The notes beneath the pieces were generated by a model. The model saw only the letters and a program-made list of their open reading frames with translations. It did no database searches and was not told the DNA's origin. From positions 1 through 26,692 of IMG/VR virus record IMGVR_UViG_3300050821_001110: a stretch of DNA of 26,692 bases; one strand, written 5' to 3'. Positions 1-6,556 of the stretch are shown piece by piece. Every line of letters begins with the position of its first letter. Position 1 is the stretch's first letter. The DNA is from a virus. The position numbers were made by a program, and so were the translations under genes.

Positions 1-50
1 TGCGCTACTTCGGCGTGTGGCTCCGATAGCGAAAGCAGTGCGGCGCAAAC

Positions 51-218
51 GTGGATAGCATCGTGCAGGACGGTCGCCTGACCTGTGATAAGTGCGGACG
101 CCGCCCACCGCACGAACAGGTCATGGCGCAAGTCACGACCGGCAAGACAACCGAGACGTTCTGTCTGCGATGCGTTGCCCTGTATGGAAGTGACATTAGC
201 AAAAAGCCCGCTCAGTAG
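51..218 (+). CDS. small zinc-ribbon protein (55 aa)
   Basis: Short plus-strand reading frame of 55 codons ending in TAG at 216-218. It has two CxxC knuckles, C12-x2-C15 (TCDKCG) and C38-x2-C41 (FCLRC), spaced as in a zinc ribbon that would bind one zinc ion; small phage proteins of this kind are usually nucleic-acid or protein binders. The frame is closed upstream by TAG at 27-29, so the start is probably GTG at 51 or GTG at 63; neither has a clear Shine-Dalgarno. The stop codon lies inside the loop region of the terminator at 203-228, so this is the last gene of a plus-strand operon converging on the late operon. The cysteine pattern is seen directly; the exact function is unknown. Confidence 0.6.
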   Translation: MDSIVQDGRLTCDKCGRRPPHEQVMAQVTTGKTTETFCLRCVALYGSDISKKPAQ

Positions 219-228
219 AGCGGGCTTT
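203..228. terminator. bidirectional rho-independent terminator
   Basis: Perfect 11-bp stem (203-213 pairs with 218-228, core AGCCCGCTC/GAGCGGGCT) with a 4-base loop. Read on the plus strand it ends in TTTCTGTTT; read on the minus strand it ends in TTTTTGC. It sits between the convergent ends of the zinc-ribbon gene (stop at 216-218) and the last late gene (stop at 233), so it should stop both transcripts. Confidence 0.92.
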
Positions 229-232
229 CTGT

Positions 233-694
233 TTACTTGACCCTAGTGTTATCGGGTCGTATGTACGGGTCGAGCCACGATGCGGCGGGTTTCGGGGTGA
301 ACCCGGAGAGGTCCGTGCCCGATTCCTTATGAGCCACAAAGCCAGCAAGCCTAGCTCTGTCCACGCTTGCGATGCTGGTATTGGCCTTCATACCGAGAGC
401 GCGCATCGCTTGCTGCGTGTACTGCTGCGTGTCATTCGCCCCCGGCGGTGCGTACTTCTTGACGAACTGCGCCAGTGTCAGGTTGCGGGACTGGTCAAGT
501 GCAAGCTGGTCGTGCAGGGCTTGCGCGCCCGCGTCCGGCGTGGCGAAGCGAGCGAAGCCCTTCTCCCCCGGCATCGCCCCCGGCTGGTTGGCATACTGAA
601 GGTTGCCGGGATTGTTGTTCTTGTACGCCAACTGCGGGTCGCCACTCGGCTGTGGGTTGAGTGGAATTTGCAGTGTAGGATCGACCGGCGGCAT
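233..694 (-). CDS. small virion protein, P5-like, possible lytic role (153 aa)
   Basis: Last gene of the late operon. The first convincing start is ATG at 694, one base after the TAA of the upstream gene; a longer in-frame extension to 820 would overlap that gene by about 125 bases and encode an unlikely Leu/Arg-rich leader. The N-terminus is proline-rich. Residues 25-60 hold the NNNPGN motif followed by KGFARF and a repeating Ala/Gln stretch; residues 73-105 read TLAQF...YAPPGANDT. This pattern is common in phage structural or tail-associated proteins annotated 'structural protein P5' and often thought to act on peptidoglycan. No classical catalytic dyad can be named from sequence, so the enzyme role is inference. 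Placement after the ejection proteins fits a virion-associated entry protein. Confidence 0.8.
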   Translation of the reverse strand: MPPVDPTLQIPLNPQPSGDPQLAYKNNNPGNLQYANQPGAMPGEKGFARFATPDAGAQALHDQLALDQSRNLTLAQFVKKYAPPGANDTQQYTQQAMRALGMKANTSIASVDRARLAGFVAHKESGTDLSGFTPKPAASWLDPYIRPDNTRVK

Positions 695-695
695 C

Positions 696-2915
696 TTACT
701 GTTGCTGCGGGTTGAGTAGCCGGGGAAGGTTAGCACCGATAACAGGAGCCAAAGGAGCAGCAACCGGCGGCGCAGTAGGAACGTTAGCGCGCCCCTGAAA
801 CTTCGCAAGAAGGTCATCAATAGCTGGCGTTCCCCGCGTCATAAGCGCACGTCCTGCCTGTTCAGACTCGGCGCGCAGCACGCTCGCCTTTGCCATGCGT
901 GCCGAAGCACGTATGATTGCAGACTGCGCAAGGTGCGGAGCCGAGGCAACGTTCGTGGACATAGCTTGGAGGCCCATTTGCATGGGGTTTATGCCACCTT
1001 GGGCGTTGCCGCGAAGGACAGTGGTGGAATTGCCCGTAGCACGCCGAAGTTGCGACATGGTGTATTCAAGGTCGGCGCGCTTCATAAACTGGTCAAACAC
1101 ATCCTTCGAGCCGAACATCGTCTGAAGCTTATCTTGAAGGGCGCTTCCCGGCGTCTGCAACTGCCGCGCCATAGCCACACCGTTCTGGCCGCGAAGTTTC
1201 TGCGTGAGTTCGGACGCCATGCCGTAGCGGTAGTTCTGCTTGTCAGTATCACTCATTTTTGCCATGACCTGCTTTATGCCGCGACTCTCGGGATCGGTCC
1301 ACGCATCAACACCAGCTTCGGTGGCTTCGATGCCACCCATCTTCGCGGCATACTTCGAGTTCACGTCAGAGAAGCCGGGGAGATTTTCGATCAGATGATC
1401 CTTCAGTTCTCCCTGTGCCTCTTTGATAGAGTTCCCAAGCCCGCTGGCACCACGATCAAACGCCTGTCCAGCAAGATCACCAAGACGCGAGTTCATGTGT
1501 ACGAGCTTGGATGTGGTGGCGGCTTCGGCGGGGGAAACGGGCACGCCGTTGAGTCCCATTTGAGTGGCTTCGCCAAGGACTTTCTGCACAGTGGGCTTCT
1601 GAAGATACTGCGCAAAAATTTGTTCGGTCGGATTCAATTGCGGCATGAGTGCATCGGCCTTCGCCTTCATCGCATCCAGCGACTTCTGCACAGCAGGAGA
1701 AGGGTTGTCGCCCACTACTGCCTTGGCAGACTCGTAGGTTGCCTGCGCGGCCTTGGCTTCTGCGGACGGTTCCGGCGAAGCGAACGTAGTGTTTGCGGGG
1801 GTTTCCGGCAGACCGCCGTAGCCCTCTGGTCCCTTGGCCCAAGTGCGTAGTGCGGCTTCGTCGGCACCAATCTTACCAGTACCCGGAACGAATGGGCGAT
1901 ACTGCTGGCGTCCACCGGCAAACGGAAGCTCCGCATTCGGGTCCGGCGGCACGCTAGGATCGGCGCTGAAGAGTTCGCCCAGATCATTCTGCATGCGCCC
2001 CGGCTTGCCCTGCTCGCGTGCGAGCGTGGCCTTGTCCATCGCCATGTTAACGTCAGGGCTTTTGTTCGCCACGAAGTCTGCCGCCGCACCGAGGCGCGGG
2101 TCCAGATCGGCAAGTCGTACATCGCCACCGCGATTCCCTGCGGCGAAGTCGGCGTTCTTGGCCTTCAGTTTGTTGTAGCCGATTTCGTCCAGAAGTTTGC
2201 CAATAAAGGAATTGGAGCGTGTTTCCGGATTGCGCACGAAGTCGAGTGCGTGACCCCCCGCAGCAAGCCCCGCGCCCAGTAGCCCAGACGCACCAGCGCC
2301 CAACGCCACATCGCCACCAGAGACGCCGTTTGGATTCATACTCTCAGAGCCGACCGTAGCGGCGGTGCCCTGTGCAGCGGTCTTGGCACCCGTATTCAAC
2401 ATCTTAGCGCCAAGACGCGCGCCGCCCTCTTCCGCGCCGACCTCTGGTGCGAGCAGGCTGGCTCCGACCATACCGGCACCGTTGGCTAGGAAATCTGCCG
2501 CCGGGTGTGCTTCCTGAAACAGTTTGTTCTTTAGCGCAATGCTCTGTCCGGTCTGTTCGTTGCCGCCCAGAAAGCCCGAGACCTTACCAATCAAATGCGC
2601 AGCCAGCGCCCCGGCCTTTCCCGCACCAGAGAATCCCGGCATTGCATCCATAGTGCTGCCCGCTATATCATACGCGGACTGCGGCGCTTCACCGCTGGCA
2701 AGAGCAGGAAGAAAGTTAGATGTGGCACCTTCGGCAAAGCTACGCCCAAGGTTACGAAGACTCGTATCCGTAATGTCTTTGAGGCTGTACTTGCCCTTAG
2801 ATTCATCTTTGATATACGCATCAATATCCGAAGAAGTCAGAGGATTTTTTGCATCCTCCGGACTGTTCTTCGCTTTGACTACGTTGTCCCAAATGGCCTT
2901 CAGGTCTGGGTTCAT
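696..2915 (-). CDS. large internal virion / DNA-ejection protein (739 aa)
   Basis: Large protein near the end of the late operon, where podoviruses keep the proteins that leave the capsid with the DNA and form a channel across the cell envelope. The N-terminal 100 residues are charged. Residues about 140-225 are glycine/alanine-rich and hydrophobic (motifs such as GAGMVGASLLAP and GAGASGLLGAGLAAGG), which suits membrane insertion. The middle is proline-rich and the part before the C-terminus is helical with many Glu/Lys/Gln. A segment containing FGSKDVFDQFM and RRATGNSTT resembles the C-terminal region of other phage ejection proteins. The ATG at 2915 directly follows the preceding TAA with no gap. 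The assignment rests on size, composition and position; no transglycosylase motif was recognised. Confidence 0.72.
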   Translation of the reverse strand: MNPDLKAIWDNVVKAKNSPEDAKNPLTSSDIDAYIKDESKGKYSLKDITDTSLRNLGRSFAEGATSNFLPALASGEAPQSAYDIAGSTMDAMPGFSGAGKAGALAAHLIGKVSGFLGGNEQTGQSIALKNKLFQEAHPAADFLANGAGMVGASLLAPEVGAEEGGARLGAKMLNTGAKTAAQGTAATVGSESMNPNGVSGGDVALGAGASGLLGAGLAAGGHALDFVRNPETRSNSFIGKLLDEIGYNKLKAKNADFAAGNRGGDVRLADLDPRLGAAADFVANKSPDVNMAMDKATLAREQGKPGRMQNDLGELFSADPSVPPDPNAELPFAGGRQQYRPFVPGTGKIGADEAALRTWAKGPEGYGGLPETPANTTFASPEPSAEAKAAQATYESAKAVVGDNPSPAVQKSLDAMKAKADALMPQLNPTEQIFAQYLQKPTVQKVLGEATQMGLNGVPVSPAEAATTSKLVHMNSRLGDLAGQAFDRGASGLGNSIKEAQGELKDHLIENLPGFSDVNSKYAAKMGGIEATEAGVDAWTDPESRGIKQVMAKMSDTDKQNYRYGMASELTQKLRGQNGVAMARQLQTPGSALQDKLQTMFGSKDVFDQFMKRADLEYTMSQLRRATGNSTTVLRGNAQGGINPMQMGLQAMSTNVASAPHLAQSAIIRASARMAKASVLRAESEQAGRALMTRGTPAIDDLLAKFQGRANVPTAPPVAAPLAPVIGANLPRLLNPQQQ

Positions 2916-4220
2916 TTATTTGTTGAGCCTTCCGCGAACCTTGTTCGCACCACCAATCGCATCGTCAATCGCGGGCTTGCTAGCACTGTTGGGCAGGTTG
3001 AAGATATCGGCAGTGAGGGGAATCATGTTTTCCATGCGCGGGTTCTGTTTCACTGCGCCCGCACGCCGCTGTTCGTAGTAGTCGGCGTTCTGTTTGTGCG
3101 CCGTGTCTACCATCTGCTCCATTTGATCAATGACCTTTGTGGGAAGAGTGCCGGATGCCATGCGCTGCATGGCGATATTCCAGCGGCCCTTTACCGAAGG
3201 GTCAACGTCCTGAATCATCTTGATAACATTGCCACGAAGCTGCGCGCCTTGATCGACAGCACCCGCGTAGTTGATAAACGCTGGTTCAAACGCCGCCGAG
3301 TTGCCCGCGCGCAACTGCGTGATTGCATTCTTGACGTTCGCGTACTTAGTAGCTGAACCCATAAGTTGAGCGTTCGTTGTCTGAAAGCGGTTAGCCTGTC
3401 CCTCAGCCATACGGTTCTGAGAATCATTTTCCACCGAATCCGCAATCGCCTTTGCCTGTGCGAGACGTTCCCCAAACTCTGCCTGCTGGTCGGCGGAAAG
3501 ACCCTTTGGCAGTTTGCCATAGAGCGCACCACTTACCGGGTCGCGCACTTCAAGATGGTCGCCAAGGTCAACGTATTTAAGTTCGCGAGCAGGCTGCTTG
3601 GGGACGCTAGCTGTCTGCTTGACTACTTCTCCCATCTTCCCAATCATATCCGGATCGCCACCGAGGCGAACCATGTCCGCGTACATAGACTGCAACTGTG
3701 CGTTGCGCTGGTCCTGTGAGGACGACATGGGGTCGAGCGACGGGTATTTCTGCGCGATGTACTGGTTGACTTTCTGGTATCGCTGCGCAGTGTTAACGCC
3801 CATCGCAATCTGGTGCATCTGGATAATGTGATCCAGATTCTGCTGGTACTGCTGCGTCGGCCCCGGACGGTTGCCGCGAAAGATCGCCTGCAACAGTGAA
3901 GGCCGCGCCTGTTGCATTTCCTGCGGCGTGAGCAGCGCGTCATACCCGGCGGGGGTATTTCCGCCCGTAAGTGCGTCATGCACCTTGGATAGAATCGACT
4001 GCTTCTGCTGCGGTGGGGGAATCAAGTTGTCGAGCGACGGCACGAAAGGAGCCGACCCCGGTGTATTGGGGTCAAGCTGGTTCGTGACAGAATTCGGAAG
4101 CGGGAGTAGACCCTGATCCTGCATTCCGTTCTGAATGGGGATGCTGGTCGGAGGTCCGCCCTGTCCCTGAACCGTAATCGGGTTCTGGCCTTCGTCGTCG
4201 TAGTCGTCAAAGAAAGACAT
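2916..4220 (-). CDS. internal virion protein, ejection-type (434 aa)
   Basis: Starts MSFFDDYDDEG with an acidic, then Gln/Pro/Gly-rich N-terminus (residues 1-80). Helical, Gln-rich sequence follows (residues about 95-330), including QRNAQLQSMYADMVRLGG and a conserved-looking block GAQLRGNVIKMIQDVDPS and RMASGTLPTKVIDQM. The end is basic. No enzyme motif or membrane segment is visible. It lies between a MNPY-type ejection protein and the large ejection protein, with one base between it and the former and none between it and the latter, so the three were probably made together as components of the internal core or ejectosome. The function is inferred from context and composition; the family was not identified. 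Confidence 0.65.
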   Translation of the reverse strand: MSFFDDYDDEGQNPITVQGQGGPPTSIPIQNGMQDQGLLPLPNSVTNQLDPNTPGSAPFVPSLDNLIPPPQQKQSILSKVHDALTGGNTPAGYDALLTPQEMQQARPSLLQAIFRGNRPGPTQQYQQNLDHIIQMHQIAMGVNTAQRYQKVNQYIAQKYPSLDPMSSSQDQRNAQLQSMYADMVRLGGDPDMIGKMGEVVKQTASVPKQPARELKYVDLGDHLEVRDPVSGALYGKLPKGLSADQQAEFGERLAQAKAIADSVENDSQNRMAEGQANRFQTTNAQLMGSATKYANVKNAITQLRAGNSAAFEPAFINYAGAVDQGAQLRGNVIKMIQDVDPSVKGRWNIAMQRMASGTLPTKVIDQMEQMVDTAHKQNADYYEQRRAGAVKQNPRMENMIPLTADIFNLPNSASKPAIDDAIGGANKVRGRLNK

Positions 4221-4221
4221 A

Positions 4222-4869
4222 TTAGCCTCCGAAGTAAACCGAACCGTCTCCGCTCGCAGTGTTCGTCTGGCCCGTGGTGCCGACCGGAAGACCGTTGTAT
4301 CCCTGCTTCAGCATTTGCAAGAGCCACTGTTGCGCGCTCCCAACACCGCCCATGCCGAGGGTGGCGTTTGCACCAGCGGCGTTGGAACCCATATTGGCAA
4401 GCGTGCTGGCCTGCCCCATCGCGTCGGTATAGCCCTGCGAAAGCAGTCCTGCGGTCTGCGTATTCTGCGCGAGGTTGTTCGCGGAAAGCACGGCACCGTT
4501 CTGGATCGCTGCGCGCGAGCCGCCGAAGGCACCAGCAGCGGTGGCGTTCGCGTTGCTCGCGTTGATATCCTGCGCGTTGGTGTTCTGCCACTGTGCGTTG
4601 TTCGCCCCAATAACCTGCGTCATATAGGGGTTCATCAACTGATTGACGGCAGTAGGATCGCCAGAAAGTGCGCTAGTGCCAACCTTGCCCGCTGCCTGCT
4701 GGTTGTTGTACGTATCCGCTGCCCCGGTAACAAGAGGCGAAGGCCCGCTGCTACCCGCGCCCTGTGCGGCGGACATGATCTGCCGAATCCACGCCTGATT
4801 CTGTGCGTTAGGGCCGCTACTCGTAGTAGTCCCGCTCGCAGAGGCGCTTACTTTTCCCGCCGCTATCAT
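4222..4869 (-). CDS. MNPY/AGAFGGSR virion protein (215 aa)
   Basis: Start chosen as ATG at 4869, which overlaps the TGA stop of the upstream gene in an ATGA junction; an upstream extension to 4935 would lie inside that gene. Rich in Ala, Asn, Gly, Ser and Gln. Two motifs are diagnostic of a family of podovirus internal or tail proteins: MNPYMTQVIG at residues 79-88 and AGAFGGSR at 112-119, followed by helical Asn/Gln/Ala repeats. The C-terminus is glycine/serine-rich and ends VYFGG. In related phages this family sits beside ejection proteins and is annotated as an internal virion or tail protein. There is no catalytic motif. The family recall is reasonable; the exact role is not established. 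Confidence 0.7.
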   Translation of the reverse strand: MIAAGKVSASASGTTTSSGPNAQNQAWIRQIMSAAQGAGSSGPSPLVTGAADTYNNQQAAGKVGTSALSGDPTAVNQLMNPYMTQVIGANNAQWQNTNAQDINASNANATAAGAFGGSRAAIQNGAVLSANNLAQNTQTAGLLSQGYTDAMGQASTLANMGSNAAGANATLGMGGVGSAQQWLLQMLKQGYNGLPVGTTGQTNTASGDGSVYFGG

Positions 4870-5249
4870 AGTGCTTTCTCCAAAGTATACAGTGTTGGCT
4901 CCCACCCCTGACGAGCCATGAATGTGCGCTCCCACCCTCTACGTCCAGTCAGGGTGGCAGCAGTGCAACCTTGTTCTTTACCCCACTCGCAAATGAGCGG
5001 AGTGCATGCTTCCATTTCTGCTAGGTTTCCAACTGCAATGAAGAAGTGCAGAACCTTCTTGTTCGGGTATTCAAGAATCTGCGTGATCGCAGCAGATTCT
5101 TTTCCCGGCCAGAACTGTGCTTCATTGCGTTCAACCATCTTTACAACATCGGCGTAAGTGTACTCGCCGCGCCCATACGTCAGAAGTGCCGATTCAATCT
5201 GCGTTTTGAATGCCGAAATATCCGGCACTTCTGCCGTTGGTACGTTCAC
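4866..5249 (-). CDS. GNAT-like small phage protein (127 aa)
   Basis: A short protein with a conserved-looking core: QFWPG, then YPNKKVLHFF, then EWGKEQGC, then LTGRRGWER. This order resembles a small phage family whose fold is often compared with GNAT acetyltransferases and which sits beside tail or ejection genes in podoviruses. I do not see a clear acetyl-CoA pyrophosphate loop (Q/RxxGxG/A), so activity is doubtful. The preferred start is GTG at 5249, one base after the TAA of the preceding gene; the alternative is GTG at 5297, which would overlap that gene by 47 bases. No in-frame ATG exists near the start. Downstream it overlaps the next gene by ATGA. Substrate unknown. Confidence 0.6.
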   Translation of the reverse strand: MNVPTAEVPDISAFKTQIESALLTYGRGEYTYADVVKMVERNEAQFWPGKESAAITQILEYPNKKVLHFFIAVGNLAEMEACTPLICEWGKEQGCTAATLTGRRGWERTFMARQGWEPTLYTLEKAL

Positions 5250-5250
5250 C

Positions 5251-6093
5251 TTACGCGAATTCCCAGATAACCATGAGGCCAGCACCACCAGCGCCACCAG
5301 CTACGCTCGCGCCACCGGAGAGGATCAATCCGCCCGACCCGCCAGCACCGTAGTTTCCGCCAGCAATACCAGCGCCCTGAGCAACCTTGCCCAGTCCGCC
5401 GCCACCGCTGAGACTTCCGGAACCGTTACCGCCATTGCCGGAAATTGCCTGAGCGGCAGCAAGAGCAAGTCCATACTCGCCTGCGTTGCCATCAAGCACA
5501 ATGTCACCAAGGCCGCTGGCCGAAGCACCACCAGCCCCGCCCGCCCCCGCAACACGCGGACCAGCCGCGACGGTATCTGCACCACCACCCGCACCACCTT
5601 TGGCGAGTACGAGGTTTGGGCCAGTGCTAAACGAGGTATCGCCACCAGCGCCACCAGCGTTTGCCCCCGCCGAACCGGCTGCGCCCGCTGCACCGACCGC
5701 AATCGTGATCGGAACCGTAAGAGCGGAAAGAGTTGCCCCGCTGATGAAGGCTGCGGAGAAAGCACCACCACCGCCGCCACCCGCCGCGCCCGCGTTAGTC
5801 GCCGCCGTAGCAACACCACCGCCCGCCCCACCACCGCCGATTGCCTGCACGAAGATTGACGCCACGCCCGTACCCGGCGTGTAGGTTGTAACCCCAGCCG
5901 CGAATTCGCGAATGTTCTGAAGACGATAATCCGCAGTGGTAGTTCCACCGAAATACACCAACTTTCCATTGCTGTCGATAGCCGCGATGCGGTTAGTCAC
6001 GCTATCCATAAACATCTTGATCTTGTTCGCGACCGGAGCTTTTTCATTCGCTGCCGAGTTGCGTCCAATGAGTTCTACTTTACGTCCAATCAT
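5251..6093 (-). CDS. glycine-rich tail fibre / tip protein (280 aa)
   Basis: The N-terminus (residues 1-85) has a short mixed domain containing NRIAAIDSNGKLVYFGG. From about residue 88 to 275 the chain is dominated by glycine and alanine, with blocks such as GGGGAGGG, GAAGGGGGG and GGAGGAGLMVIWEF. This is the composition of the glycine-rich domains at the ends of phage fibres and adhesins, where poly-glycine-II-like sandwiches bind receptors or close the fibre. It ends in an aromatic cap (IWEFA), as such domains often do. It follows the large repeat fibre and the coiled-coil protein in the operon. The specific receptor is unknown. The repetitive DNA makes this region prone to recombination, and long antisense frames here are composition artefacts. 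Confidence 0.75.
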   Translation of the reverse strand: MIGRKVELIGRNSAANEKAPVANKIKMFMDSVTNRIAAIDSNGKLVYFGGTTTADYRLQNIREFAAGVTTYTPGTGVASIFVQAIGGGGAGGGVATAATNAGAAGGGGGGAFSAAFISGATLSALTVPITIAVGAAGAAGSAGANAGGAGGDTSFSTGPNLVLAKGGAGGGADTVAAGPRVAGAGGAGGASASGLGDIVLDGNAGEYGLALAAAQAISGNGGNGSGSLSGGGGLGKVAQGAGIAGGNYGAGGSGGLILSGGASVAGGAGGAGLMVIWEFA

Positions 6094-6094
6094 G

Positions 6095-6556
6095 CTATGC
6101 TCCTTGTACTTCCGTTGACCCTTCCGCGTCAGCGGGGGTTACACGATCACTTGGCGGCGTATCGTTGCCGGGGGTCACGGCCTGATTGGCGGGGTATCTA
6201 AGATAGTGAGTGTCGAGTGATTTGTTCATTTCAAGTGCGTACTTGTCAATCTGGAACGCCGTATCCGTCAGAGCTTCGAGTGCAGCGATAGCATCAGTTG
6301 CTTGCTTCTCTGCTGCTGCGATACTGTTCTTAAAGCGGTTGAAGAAGCTGTGCGCGTACTCGGCGTTCTCGGTGCGGTCCGCGGCGCGAAGGTCGCGCTT
6401 CATCTGTCGCAACTTGTCTTCCAGATGCTCGACCGCCGTATGGAGCGGTTCGATCATTGCATACAGCGTATCCGTATGGGCGGTGCTTTCGCGCCCGACC
6501 GGGGGAGTCAGTTTATCCAGAAGGGTCTGGGTCTCGGGAGCAATCGGTGGACGCAT
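6095..6556 (-). CDS. coiled-coil virion protein (153 aa)
   Basis: Helical, charged protein. Residues about 25-115 look like a long coiled coil (LHTAVEHLEDKLRQMKRDL, then AEKQATDAIAALEAL). The C-terminal 35 residues are proline-, threonine- and acid-rich and probably disordered. No enzyme motif, signal peptide or membrane segment is visible. Its ATG at 6556 overlaps the TAA of the 947-residue fibre gene (TAATG), so its translation is tied to the fibre. It could be a fibre assembly factor, chaperone or trimeric connector; these are guesses from position and composition. The family was not recognised. Confidence 0.7.
   Translation of the reverse strand: MRPPIAPETQTLLDKLTPPVGRESTAHTDTLYAMIEPLHTAVEHLEDKLRQMKRDLRAADRTENAEYAHSFFNRFKNSIAAAEKQATDAIAALEALTDTAFQIDKYALEMNKSLDTHYLRYPANQAVTPGNDTPPSDRVTPADAEGSTEVQGA

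Noticed and set aside
1-58. possible C-terminus of an upstream plus-strand gene (frame ending at 56-58, basic end)
   Set aside because: Only 18 codons are visible and another open frame ends at 79-81; it cannot be decided without the sequence to the left.
933-1850. 305-codon plus-strand frame antisense to the 739-residue ejection gene
   Set aside because: It lies wholly antisense to a better gene in the operon, lacks recognisable domains and a ribosome binding site, and is explained by GC-rich third positions in the opposite frame.
5158-5859. 233-codon plus-strand frame rich in Thr, Ser and Arg
   Set aside because: It is the reverse of the glycine-rich fibre gene; its composition comes from repetitive GGN codons.
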